From contig NZ_WUEH01000004.1 of the NCBI RefSeq assembly GCF_010468615.1, positions 62,001 through 126,000 on the forward strand: DNA of 64,000 nt, read 5' to 3'. A program made the translations under genes and the position numbers. Source of the DNA: Pseudodesulfovibrio sp. JC047 (GTDB lineage: Bacteria; Desulfobacterota; Desulfovibrionia; Desulfovibrionales; Desulfovibrionaceae). The notes under the pieces were generated by a model. It worked only from the letters and a program-made list of their open reading frames with translations, was not told the origin of the DNA and did not search any database. The first letter of the stretch is position 1, and each line of letters starts with the position of its first letter. This document shows, one piece after another, positions 9,065 to 17,843 of the stretch.

Positions 9065-10228
9065 ATGGAAATAGTTCAGTCACTCAAAAATTATCTTGAG
9101 AAAAATGAACAGGAAATGTTCGCGCTTCTTGAAAAAATCGTCAATATCAACAGTTATTCCGGAAACAAGGACGGTGTAAACGAGGTTGTTGATATCCTCG
9201 AAAGCACCTTTAAGGACATGGGGTTTTCCACCCGCCGTCAACCTCGCGAGACGACCGGAGATAACCTGGCGGCAACAAGCCCAGCTCATCCAGACGGCGG
9301 CGGTCTGCTCATGATTGGTCATATGGACACGGTTTTTCCACCGGAAATGGGATTCAATTCATACAAAAAAGTCAATAATACCATATATGGACCGGGTGTC
9401 TATGATATGCAAGGCGGCTTGGTTGTGGGAATTTTCGCAGCCAAGGCTCTCCAGGCAATCGGGGCATTGGACCGGCTTCCCGTTGGTTTTGCCTATAATT
9501 CAGACGAAGAAATCGGATCGCCCCACTCCCGCGACTTCATCGTGGAAGAAGCCCAAAAACGCGATTTCTGTTTTGTCATGGAAGGTTCAGGAGCCAATGG
9601 TGGCGAAATTGTCACTGGCCGCAAGGGGCGAATCGTTTTTGAATTGACTGTCACAGGCAAAGCGGGACACGCCGGGAACGCGCCCTCGAACAAGGCCAGT
9701 GCCATCGCAACAATCGCGCAGATGGTCACCGCGCTCGAAGCGTTGAACAATCCCGAAGCCGGGACCTCCCTCAATGTCGGTGTGATCGAAGGCGGCGTTG
9801 GTCCCAACACCATCGCGGCCACGGCAACGGCCCGGGTCGAAACCAGGTTCACCAGTCCAGAAGGACGCGACGCGGTCTGGACGGCAATCCAATCCATCGT
9901 CAACGCACCAAAAGTGCCAGGGACTTCAGCGACACTCGACATTGAAGTCGAACGGCCCCCCATGGTTCCCAACGAGGCAAATCTCCAACTGTTTGAATCG
10001 GTTGATCGAGCGGCCAAAGAACTCGGCCTCACCGTCAAATCCTGCTTCCGTGGAGGCGGCTCCGACGCCAATGTCATTTCCGAGGCTGGCGTGCCCGTGG
10101 TGGATGGACTCGGCACATCGGGCGACAAGCTGCACACTCCTGATGAAACCATGCGGGCTGACTCCATGGTTCGCCAAGCGATATTGACCGCACTCAGCGC
10201 AATCAGGGCATACGAAAAATACGCATAA
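9065..10228 (+). CDS. M20 family metallopeptidase (carboxypeptidase G2-like)
   Basis: Zinc-dependent exopeptidase/deacylase, 387 residues, cytoplasmic (no signal peptide). Metal-site motifs: GHMDTVFPP (His and catalytic Asp), YDMQGG (bridging Asp; Met where many members have Lys), SDEEIGS (catalytic Glu pair) and GGGSDAN near the C-terminus, with the dimerisation lid around residues 185-290. The ribosome-binding site AGGAAA lies before the ATG. It is divergent from the peptide importer across 174 bp, so it may hydrolyse imported peptides or N-acyl amino acids; the exact substrate is open. Confidence 0.88.
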   Translation: MEIVQSLKNYLEKNEQEMFALLEKIVNINSYSGNKDGVNEVVDILESTFKDMGFSTRRQPRETTGDNLAATSPAHPDGGGLLMIGHMDTVFPPEMGFNSYKKVNNTIYGPGVYDMQGGLVVGIFAAKALQAIGALDRLPVGFAYNSDEEIGSPHSRDFIVEEAQKRDFCFVMEGSGANGGEIVTGRKGRIVFELTVTGKAGHAGNAPSNKASAIATIAQMVTALEALNNPEAGTSLNVGVIEGGVGPNTIAATATARVETRFTSPEGRDAVWTAIQSIVNAPKVPGTSATLDIEVERPPMVPNEANLQLFESVDRAAKELGLTVKSCFRGGGSDANVISEAGVPVVDGLGTSGDKLHTPDETMRADSMVRQAILTALSAIRAYEKYA

Positions 10229-10235
10229 GTCTCAC

Positions 10236-10275
10236 ACCGAGGCCGACTGCACCATCTCAAATGGTCGGCCTCGGT
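10236..10275. terminator. bidirectional terminator between convergent genes
   Basis: A 12-bp perfect stem (ACCGAGGCCGAC / GTCGGCCTCGGT) around a 16-nt loop lies between the M20 peptidase stop and the HD-GYP gene stop. The T tract is weak, so termination may be partial. Confidence 0.65.
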
Positions 10276-10281
10276 TCACGC

Positions 10282-11352
10282 TCAATGCTCCGGGTCCGGA
10301 TGCTTCTCCCGAACCGCCAGGATCTCGGGAAGGCAGGACAGAAAAACATCCACCACCTGCGGATCAAAGTGTGATCCTGAAGATTTTCTGATATATTCGA
10401 CCGCTTTTTCCACCGGCCACGGGTCCTTGTATGGCCTCCGGGACATCAGGGCATCAAAGACATCACTCACCGCCGCAATTCGGGCGGCAAGAGGAATCGC
10501 CTCTCCCTTGAGTCCATTTGGATAGCCGGTGCCGTCCCACCGTTCATGATGGCACAATGCCAATTCCGAGGCCATGAGGATAACTTCCGACGGATGATCG
10601 CCCATGATATCACTGCCAAAGGTGGTGTGACTTTTCATGATTTCCCACTCTTCCTGATTCAGCGGTCCCGGCTTCAAAAGGATGGCGTCTGGAATGGCGA
10701 TCTTTCCCACGTCGTGCATGGGGCTGGCGTGAAGGATACGTTCGCAAAACTCAGGACGCAACCCCATGCCCCGGGCCAGAATTTCCGCGACCTTGCTCAT
10801 ACGAATAACATGCGCGCCGGTCTCGTTATCCCGATACTCACCAGCCCGACCCAATCGACGGACGATTTCGAGCTGCGCCTCCCGCAAGGCACGAGTCCGT
10901 TCCCGAACCTGTTCTTCGAGGATATTCCCACGCATCACCTGCCGCTTGTAATAATATTTTGTTTCCAACATGTTCCGAATTCGCAGCAGCACTTCCCAAT
11001 GGTCAAACGGCTTGGTCAAAAAGTCCTTGGCTCCGGCTTCAAGCGCACGCTGTCGGGTCTGCTGATCGGTTTGCGCGGTCAAAACCAGTATGGGCAAATA
11101 TTCTTCCTGATGTTGTTCCTGCAACGCGTGCATGACCTCAATGCCATTCATGCGGGGCATTCGAATATCCAACAACAGCAAATCGAAATGTTCCTTTGCA
11201 TGAAGATCGACCACACAACACGGGTCGGTGGTCGAGACATAATTGCCGTACCCTTCCTCTTCCAGAATATCTTCAAGCAAGGCAATATTGGTGGGATTAT
11301 CGTCAACAATCAAAATGCTCGACGAATACAGTATCGATGTATCAATCATCAT
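10282..11352 (-). CDS. HD-GYP response regulator (c-di-GMP phosphodiesterase)
   Basis: Receiver plus HD-GYP output, 356 residues. The receiver has VDDN and phospho-acceptor Asp in LLLDIRMPRMNG. The HD-GYP domain (from about residue 150) shows HDVGKIAIPD and the signature HHERWDGTGYPNGLKGE, so c-di-GMP hydrolysis is expected. Tandem ATG codons lie at 11352 and 11349; either could be used. It overlaps the end of the upstream kinase gene by 11 bp, which makes that kinase its likely phosphodonor. Confidence 0.92.
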   Translation of the reverse strand: MMIDTSILYSSSILIVDDNPTNIALLEDILEEEGYGNYVSTTDPCCVVDLHAKEHFDLLLLDIRMPRMNGIEVMHALQEQHQEEYLPILVLTAQTDQQTRQRALEAGAKDFLTKPFDHWEVLLRIRNMLETKYYYKRQVMRGNILEEQVRERTRALREAQLEIVRRLGRAGEYRDNETGAHVIRMSKVAEILARGMGLRPEFCERILHASPMHDVGKIAIPDAILLKPGPLNQEEWEIMKSHTTFGSDIMGDHPSEVILMASELALCHHERWDGTGYPNGLKGEAIPLAARIAAVSDVFDALMSRRPYKDPWPVEKAVEYIRKSSGSHFDPQVVDVFLSCLPEILAVREKHPDPEH

Positions 11353-14300
11353 TCTTTTCCCGCAATTTCAAATACGCAGCAGCAATATCCTGCACTGACA
11401 ATGGAGCACGCAAATGACAATCAACCCCGGCCAACGGGGGCAGATCTCTGTCGTCTCCGACCACGAAAATCATGGGGACAACAGCATGTCCCTCCTTCAA
11501 TTCGAGCATGGAACCCACCGTGTCCGAACCGAGAAAAGCAGCATTGACGAGGACAAGCTGTGGTTTGAGCAAATCAACGGCCTTGACGGCCTTGTCCCAC
11601 TGTCTTCGGATCATTATCGTCAAATCGGGCCACTCAACCACAAGCTCCCGCATGGAGCTGATCCGATCCGGATCATTATCAACATACAACAGGCACACTG
11701 CCGGCATATCACGCAAAACAAAACCGGGCTCTTCCCCGGAAACAGGCCTGGGCGCACCGTCCATGGGCAATGTGATAACAAAGGTCGAACCTTCGCCTTC
11801 CGTACTCACGAAATCGATGGTCCCATGCATCGCCTCCACCAATTGCTTGGTGATAGTCATGCCAATGCCGGTCCCCTCAATTTCGGAATGTTCTGCCACC
11901 ATTCTGGTAAATGGTGTAAAAATGGCATCTTGTTGATCTTTCGGGATACCTATACCCGTATCCGACACACTGATAGCCACCATGCCCTCTTGAATTTCTG
12001 ACGACAAGGTAACAGAGCCGTTCTCCACATTATATTTGATGGCGTTCGATACCACATTGACCAGAACCTGTTTGAAACGAATCCGATCCACAAGCAACGG
12101 CGGCACCGAGCCAAACGACCCATCCACCGTACAAACAACCTTCCGTTCCCGAGCCATATTTTCTGTCAACATCAGACTTTCCGTAAGAACATCTCGGGCA
12201 CAGACGGGTTCCAATTCAACAGAAAAACTCCCGGTTTCAATACGAGAAAAATCGAGAATTTCAGAAATCATCTGCATCAGGTGATTCCCGGCCACATGGA
12301 TTCGATTGGCGCGTTCCTTCTGTTTGTCCGTCAAGGTCCCGGGCTTGTCTTCCATGAGAATTTTGGAAAAGCCAATAATAGCGTTGAGCGGCGTGCGCAA
12401 TTCATGACTCATGCGCGACAGGAATTCCATCTTGGCCTTGTCCGCGCTTTCCGCCTGCTCCCGCGCCTTCTTGAGTTCCGTGATATTTTCCTTGAGGGCC
12501 ACGTAATTGATGACCTCGCCCCGAGTATTTTTGATCGGGGCCACGATCACATTTTCCGTATACAACGCTCCTGCCCTGTTTTTATTGATGAATTCCCCCT
12601 GCCAGACCTCTCCCTTGGAAATCGCTTCGTACATGCTCACAAACAAGGCCGGATCAGTCAGTCCGGAATTGAGCATACTCGGATTCTTGCCCACCACTTC
12701 TTCCCGGCTGTACCCGGTCAATCGCTCGAACTGCGGATTGACATATTCAATACGACCGAAGGTATCCGTAATCACGATACTCGAAGGATTCTGCTCGATG
12801 ACCATATTCAGACGATTCTTCATCTCCTCGGCCTTGTTCCGGGCCGAGACATCACGAGAGGTAATCAACAATCCACCAATGGCCGGATCGTCTGACAGAT
12901 CCTGCACCCGAGATTCCATATGCGTCACCACTCCATTGGCACTGAGCGTCAAATGCTCCACTGGCGCATCGCTCTTCGCAGCATCCCAAAAAAACATATC
13001 AGGAGGATCTTCCTGGTTAGATCGATCCCCCACTTTCACCACAGTCTTGAAGGAAACTCCGACCAACGAATCAGGGTCATATCCCAGATTTGTCTCAACT
13101 GACGGCGAAATATAATGAATGATCCCATTCCTATCCAAAATGACAATGACATCGCGAATGCACTCGATCAAGGCTCTGAAATGCCGTTCACTCGCTTCAA
13201 GTTCATATTGGATTTCAACCCGGTGCTCCACTTCCTTTTCCAAACGAAATGTCCGTTCATGCACTTTTCGTTCTAGCTCGTCACGAGACTGTTCCAAGGC
13301 GCGGATAGCCAAATATTTTTCCGTAATATCCAGACTGTATTCAATCATCTGGACCACTGTCCCCGCCGCGTCAAAAATAGGATAGCCATGCACTTCCAAA
13401 AAACGGCGTTCTCCATCCGCAGTCACAACCTCGTGTTCCACCCGCACCGGCTGCCGAGTCCTCTTGACCTTTTCCAGAGGGCATTCGCTTTTGGTCATAC
13501 ACGGGACATCGAGTCCATAATTTTGGGAGTAACAATAGGGACCATTTCCGAGAGCTTTGTCCCGAGCGGCCTGATTCGACATGGAAATGGTATAGTCCGC
13601 CGCGTTGATGACATGAAAAGGATGCCCAAGCGACTCAATGACCGTGGTCAAAAAATCGGCCTGAGCGGCAAACCGTTTCTCTGCCAATCGACGCTCGGCA
13701 ATTTCCTGTCGCAACGCCTTGGTGCGCTTGAAGACCACCCCTTCAAGATTTTTTTGAGTCGCGGCCATGGCAGCCAAAGCTTCGGCCCGTTCTTGACGCA
13801 AACGACGACCATCACGGAGTATCCACAATGCCATCAGGCCAGCCACGACCAAAAAAACCGGCACCACAGCCAACGCAATCCGGTTGTACCACTGAGCCAC
13901 CTTTTTCCGCTTCTTTTCCGCGAATTGCTCGGACTTAAGGCTGTCTCTATACACCTGGTCGGAATTCTCAACCAACAACGAGAATAATGCTGATATCTTC
14001 TTATGAAAAAAGGCGAACTTTTCCTTTTCAAGCCCACCAAAGTCACGCAGGGCCTGCTTCATGGCCCTATAATTCTCTCCCCGCAAGGCTTCAAGCACAC
14101 TCAGATTGGCCTGCAATGCAACCGCCGACACATTTGCAGCATCCTGCGTATCGGCCATATAGAAAAAAGGCCAACTCACGGCAGCCCCGGTATCAGAGTT
14201 CATCACAAGTTGGTTCTCATACGTTCCACCGTGCTCCATGACATCCATGGCAGATCTGACCAGTTGCGTCCCTTTACCAATCTCCTTGGATAAAGAGTCC

Positions 14301-14545
14301 AGTTCACTGATCGAATCGGATACTATCATATAATGGAAGAGATTCTGTAACGAACGGATTTCTTGTTGCACAATGAGGCTGATATGCGTCTTGACTCGCT
14401 GGTTCTGTTCACGCTGAAGTGACTGTTCCAGACTGTTTTCCTGCGATAGGAAAAAGACAAAAACCACAAGGAAAGAGGCCCCGATCAGAGCCAGAAAAAA
14501 ATACATTTTCCGCAAAAGCAATTCACGGAAATGAAAAGGTTTCAT
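11342..14545 (-). CDS. membrane multi-PAS histidine kinase with degenerate C-terminal receiver
   Basis: A 1067-residue sensor kinase. An N-terminal membrane segment (about residues 15-38), a long periplasmic part with predicted helices and a second membrane segment near residue 240 are followed by a coiled coil, three PAS domains, HisKA with MSHELRTPLNAIIGF and a HATPase domain (VNVVSNAIKYN, DTGIGIP, GTGIGMTI). The C-terminal 120 residues resemble a receiver (acidic pocket YVDND), but the phospho-acceptor position reads LVNAA, Asn where Asp is expected, so it is probably a pseudo-receiver. ATG 14545 (MKPFHFRELL) puts the membrane segment close to the N-terminus; the upstream frame to 14584 is less likely. 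Coupled to the HD-GYP regulator downstream. Confidence 0.88.
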   Translation of the reverse strand: MKPFHFRELLLRKMYFFLALIGASFLVVFVFFLSQENSLEQSLQREQNQRVKTHISLIVQQEIRSLQNLFHYMIVSDSISELDSLSKEIGKGTQLVRSAMDVMEHGGTYENQLVMNSDTGAAVSWPFFYMADTQDAANVSAVALQANLSVLEALRGENYRAMKQALRDFGGLEKEKFAFFHKKISALFSLLVENSDQVYRDSLKSEQFAEKKRKKVAQWYNRIALAVVPVFLVVAGLMALWILRDGRRLRQERAEALAAMAATQKNLEGVVFKRTKALRQEIAERRLAEKRFAAQADFLTTVIESLGHPFHVINAADYTISMSNQAARDKALGNGPYCYSQNYGLDVPCMTKSECPLEKVKRTRQPVRVEHEVVTADGERRFLEVHGYPIFDAAGTVVQMIEYSLDITEKYLAIRALEQSRDELERKVHERTFRLEKEVEHRVEIQYELEASERHFRALIECIRDVIVILDRNGIIHYISPSVETNLGYDPDSLVGVSFKTVVKVGDRSNQEDPPDMFFWDAAKSDAPVEHLTLSANGVVTHMESRVQDLSDDPAIGGLLITSRDVSARNKAEEMKNRLNMVIEQNPSSIVITDTFGRIEYVNPQFERLTGYSREEVVGKNPSMLNSGLTDPALFVSMYEAISKGEVWQGEFINKNRAGALYTENVIVAPIKNTRGEVINYVALKENITELKKAREQAESADKAKMEFLSRMSHELRTPLNAIIGFSKILMEDKPGTLTDKQKERANRIHVAGNHLMQMISEILDFSRIETGSFSVELEPVCARDVLTESLMLTENMARERKVVCTVDGSFGSVPPLLVDRIRFKQVLVNVVSNAIKYNVENGSVTLSSEIQEGMVAISVSDTGIGIPKDQQDAIFTPFTRMVAEHSEIEGTGIGMTITKQLVEAMHGTIDFVSTEGEGSTFVITLPMDGAPRPVSGEEPGFVLRDMPAVCLLYVDNDPDRISSMRELVVEWPDLTIMIRRQWDKAVKAVDLLKPQLVLVNAAFLGSDTVGSMLELKEGHAVVPMIFVVGDDRDLPPLAGVDCHLRAPLSVQDIAAAYLKLREKNDD

Positions 14546-14888
14546 ACGAACCAATACCTTGCGAAAACGGCACGGCACATACAAGGGACAAGAAAAGGCC
14601 CTAGACCGCTCGTTTTTGTCTTGAATACATCAATTCATCCAAACGAGTCTTCCCCACACCGCAGGGTTTCCACTCAAATATCAGCCTAACAGACTGAATA
14701 TCTATACAAAACACCTATGCCTGTATCACGGAATCAAACCGAATCCAAGACGGCTTTCATTGCAATTAAAATAAGCCCGCACACAGACACTGTCAGCACA
14801 AGGTCCTGTTTTCAAAGAAAATAGATACTCATAAAAAAACCCACATCGTATCAGACGATATGGGTTTACTGACCTGAAATCACTAAAA
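14546..14888. other. intergenic region
   Basis: 343 bp upstream of the large kinase and downstream of the cytochrome c553 gene. Apart from the terminator at 14833-14867 I see no gene or clear promoter. Confidence 0.6.
14833..14867 (-). terminator. rho-independent terminator of the cytochrome c553 gene
   Basis: AAACCCACATCGT (14837-14849) pairs with ACGATATGGGTTT (14855-14867) with one mismatch and a 5-nt loop; on the minus strand the stem is followed by a run of T. It lies 21 bp past the stop codon. Confidence 0.85.
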
Positions 14889-15194
14889 TCACATGCTACC
14901 GATATAGTCGGCAAGCGCGTTTGTCTCCTGCGTATCAAACTGTTTTGCGATACGGGCCATGGTTTTCCTTTTTTTACCGCCGTAGGTTCCATCGGCGTAT
15001 CCATTCATTTTCATGAGAATCTCGCCACGGCTCTGTCCTTTCAGGATAACTCCACCCCCGGCATTGGACGAGTTGGTCCCGTCCCGATGGCATTTGGCAC
15101 ACCGTTTCTTGTACACCGCGCCACCATCGACGGCAAAAGCTGCTGTCACCGCGAAACACACGATTACCAGTGCCAATCCAAGCATTCTTTTCAT
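14889..15194 (-). CDS. cytochrome c553 (monoheme, periplasmic)
   Basis: A 101-residue precursor: signal peptide MKRMLGLALVIVCFAVTAAFA, then a small class-I cytochrome c with heme motif CAKCH. The C-terminal half GYADGTYGGKKRKTMARIAK closely follows the Desulfovibrio c553 pattern, including a Met that can be the axial ligand. It would carry electrons in the periplasm, classically from formate dehydrogenase. I chose ATG 15194, which has GGGGGAA just upstream; the longer frame begins at a TTG. It stands alone with its own terminator, divergent from the tmc operon. Confidence 0.9.
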   Translation of the reverse strand: MKRMLGLALVIVCFAVTAAFAVDGGAVYKKRCAKCHRDGTNSSNAGGGVILKGQSRGEILMKMNGYADGTYGGKKRKTMARIAKQFDTQETNALADYIGSM

Positions 15195-15577
15195 GAGTTC
15201 CCCCAAAGTTCGATTTGTCTGAACACACCATCACGTAACAGAATAAAACGAAACCTGTTATGATGCAAACCGCCATGCTTCCGAACACAGACAAGGCCAG
15301 AAGAGTCTATTTGTCTCAAGAATATCGCATGGGCTTTATGTCACTTGTTCCAGCTCAAATGAATGGGCTGTTTCACCCATTCAAAACTCCACGAGCACAA
15401 ATTTTTCAATCATTTCAGAGGCTCAAAAAGACTGATTCACATCCCGAATTTGGCACCAAACTGGTGGGTTTTTATCTCCTAAGAAACAGTCCTTTTATAG
15501 TGAAAAGAATGGACTATTTACACTCGCTATGGTTATAGAGAACCATGTCGTTGGTCCGTAGGAGGACGGTAGCCACA

Positions 15578-15601
15578 AATCATCTGATATATCAGATGAT
15601 T
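15578..15601. promoter_or_regulatory. perfect 24-bp palindrome, candidate operator
   Basis: AATCATCTGATA followed exactly by its reverse complement. It lies about 270 bp upstream of tmcD and 380 bp from the cytochrome c553 start. There is no loop, so a dimeric DNA-binding protein fits better than an RNA hairpin. I do not recognise the site as one for Rex, HcpR or Fur. Confidence 0.5.
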
Positions 15602-15773
15602 GAATGGCTGCTCACTCATGCAATAACTTCGACAGCTGCAGGAAGCAGCATTGGATTGGGGTGCGTTTTTGGGAAGGGATGCACGCCGCGATCCGAAATA
15701 GTGAAAGCACTGTTTTGATCGTATTACATCCTCTGGTTTTGAACTCGTCACGATGAGCTTCAACAAAAGCCGA

Positions 15774-15802
15774 TTGACGACGATTTCTACCACATTTGAT
15801 TT
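15774..15802 (+). promoter_or_regulatory. possible sigma70 promoter of tmcDCBA
   Basis: TTGACG, 17 bp, then a poor -10 (TGATTT). It would give a leader of about 60 nt containing the GCCGTA hairpin. Weak match; offered only as the best candidate in the spacer. Confidence 0.3.
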
Positions 15803-15872
15803 ATTGGCCTGCCTTGCATGGGCGAGGCGCATTGTGCCGTACTAAATACGGCGTCACACACAAGGGGGTGCT

Positions 15873-17132
15873 ATGGGAAAAATCTCCTCATGGGATTGGG
15901 AAATCGGCCAGAGAACGGTCGTCAAATCCCTCTCCCCACTCGAAGGGCACGAATGGCAAGAAGAACCATATGTTTCGCATGACGGCGAAACTCTGGCCGC
16001 GATCGTCAAAGTTGGCGATGGCGAATTCACCGTTCGAACCAACGATTCGGTTTGGGAAAACGTTTACGAAAAAATCTGGTATCCGAAATTTACACCGGAC
16101 GAAAGACTCACAACCATCTGTCAACAAGACATGGAATGGGCTTTAACTGTAGACGACACAATGGTCGGTGAAGCCACCGACTTCATCTGGGACACACTCA
16201 TCAGTGAAGACGGTTCCGGTATTGCCACCATGCACAAAGCCATGGAGCGGTACTCGATCGCCTTGAATGGTCAGCCGTGGGAAGAAGTCTATGAGAACGT
16301 CAACCAGCCTGCACTGTCCGCCGACGGACTGCACACAGCTGGCGTTGCTCAGGTTGAAAACATGCCGGCCGCTGACATTGAAGTCTTCAAACGCGGTGTC
16401 TACACCGTGGCTGTTGATGGCAAGGCGTGGGAAGGACGCTATCTGAACGTCTGGACCCCGAGGTTCAACGCCGCTGGTGATGTTGTTGCCGCACAGGCAC
16501 GCGTCACGGCGTATGACAACACCATCGTCGTGAATGACAAGCCGTGGGCACAGACCTTCAACCAGGTCTGGGAACCCACATTCAACCCGGCAGACGGCAC
16601 CATTGCCGCCCCTGTTCGTATCAAGGGCAAATGGGGCGTAGCTCGCGACAGTGTTGTCATTTGGGAACCTCGCTACGAGCAGTGTCTCGAACTGCAACAC
16701 TCGGAAGACGGCAGCAAACTGTGGGCCATCGTCGCCACTGGATACGGTGAATTCACCGCAGCCTGTGACAACGCACCATGGGATACCACGTATTCGACAG
16801 TGACCGACCTGGTCATCAGCCCCGACGGCCAACGCGCTGCGGTTCTGGGAAGCGAATACAATGCCGACTTCAACATCCTGGTTGACGGAAAAGCCTGGCC
16901 CGGCACCTATGAAATGGCCTGGCCGGTGACTTTCTCCGCCGACTCCAAGAACGCCGCAGTCATGGTCGAAAAAGACGGCAAACGCCGTATTCTCGTCAAT
17001 GGCAAACCGTTTGAGCGGGACTTTGATCACGCATGGCCTCCGGTCTTCAACGAAGACGGGACCAAGGTGCTCATCCGCGCCATTGAAAACAACAGCTACA
17101 TCCGCATTGTCGCGGAAGTGGCGAAATTCTAA
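15873..17132 (+). CDS. tmcD: TmcD, tryptophan-rich WD40-like subunit of the Tmc redox complex
   Basis: Cytoplasmic subunit of the transmembrane complex that links the type II cytochrome c3 to the membrane and cytoplasm in Desulfovibrio. The 419-residue protein consists of about eight repeats of roughly 45-50 residues with the pattern (V)DGKxW...Y..VW.P.F..DG (for example VDGKAWEGRYLNVWTPRF and VNDKPWAQTFNQVWEPTF), consistent with a beta-propeller and with the Trp-rich TmcD family. No signal peptide or cofactor motif is visible. Start fixed by AGGGGGTG before ATG 15873. First gene of the operon, 15 bp before tmcC. The precise function of TmcD is not established in the family. Confidence 0.9.
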   Translation: MGKISSWDWEIGQRTVVKSLSPLEGHEWQEEPYVSHDGETLAAIVKVGDGEFTVRTNDSVWENVYEKIWYPKFTPDERLTTICQQDMEWALTVDDTMVGEATDFIWDTLISEDGSGIATMHKAMERYSIALNGQPWEEVYENVNQPALSADGLHTAGVAQVENMPAADIEVFKRGVYTVAVDGKAWEGRYLNVWTPRFNAAGDVVAAQARVTAYDNTIVVNDKPWAQTFNQVWEPTFNPADGTIAAPVRIKGKWGVARDSVVIWEPRYEQCLELQHSEDGSKLWAIVATGYGEFTAACDNAPWDTTYSTVTDLVISPDGQRAAVLGSEYNADFNILVDGKAWPGTYEMAWPVTFSADSKNAAVMVEKDGKRRILVNGKPFERDFDHAWPPVFNEDGTKVLIRAIENNSYIRIVAEVAKF

Positions 17133-17147
17133 GCGAAGGGAGACGCA

Positions 17148-17807
17148 ATGACTGATATATATACTTTCGTCACTGGCCCCCTCGCCTGGGTTGCCTTCGG
17201 CATCTTCATCATCGGTTCAGTATACCGTCTGGTGAGCATGTATGCTCTGGCCAAGGCCAAAGACGGTTCTTCACTGGCATACATGAGCTGGTTCTACGGC
17301 TTGCGCTCCATCCTCGCATGGATGGTCCCGTTCAAGTCCAAAGGCTGGCAGTCTGACCCCCTCGCGACCGTGACCACATTTGTGTTCCACATCGCTTTCC
17401 TGTTGGTCGCCGTGTTCCTGAACGCACATGTTGTTCTCTGGGACACTGCATTTGGTATCAGCATTCCGAGCCTGCCCACATATCTGGGTGACATCATCAG
17501 CATCTTGGCCATCGTGTGTTGTGCGATCTTCGCATACCGCCGGCTCACGCTGCCGCATGTCAAGGGTATAACCCGCAATCAGGATTGGTTTGCCTTGATT
17601 CTTGTTGTGCTGCCGTTCATCACTGGCGTTCTGGCCTATCATCAGGTCGGTTCGGTACTCGTGATGACGACCCTGCACGTGATCTTCGCAGAATTGCTTA
17701 TTGCGTTGATCCCGTTCACCCGTCTGAGCCACGCATTGTTCATCCTGTTCACGAGGGCGTACATGGGTTCGGAATTCGGCGGCGTTCGTCACGCCAATGA
17801 CTGGTAG
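17148..17807 (+). CDS. tmcC: TmcC, membrane cytochrome b-like subunit
   Basis: Integral membrane subunit (219 residues, about five or six hydrophobic segments), related to DsrM and the NarI gamma family, which bind heme b and exchange electrons with menaquinone. Several His in or near membrane segments (for example FHIAFLLVAV, MTTLHVIFAE, RLSHALFIL) could be heme ligands. RBS AGGGAGA precedes the ATG. It sits between tmcD and tmcB, as expected for a subunit anchoring the Fe-S protein TmcB to the membrane. Confidence 0.9.
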   Translation: MTDIYTFVTGPLAWVAFGIFIIGSVYRLVSMYALAKAKDGSSLAYMSWFYGLRSILAWMVPFKSKGWQSDPLATVTTFVFHIAFLLVAVFLNAHVVLWDTAFGISIPSLPTYLGDIISILAIVCCAIFAYRRLTLPHVKGITRNQDWFALILVVLPFITGVLAYHQVGSVLVMTTLHVIFAELLIALIPFTRLSHALFILFTRAYMGSEFGGVRHANDW

Positions 17808-17843
17808 GCCACAACTAACCAAAGTAACGCGAGGTTATCAATA

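Larger units (their letters stand above)
15195..15872. other. long intergenic region upstream of the tmc operon
   Basis: 678 bp between the divergent cytochrome c553 and tmcD genes, more AT-rich than its surroundings. It contains a hairpin at 15360-15383 (GAATGGG arms), a weak terminator-like CACCA/TGGTG stem followed by T at 15454-15475, a perfect 24-bp palindrome at 15578-15601, a possible promoter at 15774-15802 and a GCCGTA/TACGGC hairpin at 15836-15852 just before the tmcD ribosome-binding site. A 92-codon frame at 15260-15538 lacks a convincing RBS or domain and was not called. Confidence 0.6.

Noticed and set aside
15260-15538. 92-codon frame in the tmc upstream spacer
   Set aside because: No RBS, no domain, composition unlike neighbouring genes.
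15796-15812. sigma54 promoter (TTGGCCTGCCTTGCA) before tmcD
   Set aside because: GG and GC elements are 8 nt apart instead of 10.
16143-17030. 295-codon frame antisense to tmcD
   Set aside because: tmcD has RBS, Trp repeats and operon context; the antisense product is featureless.
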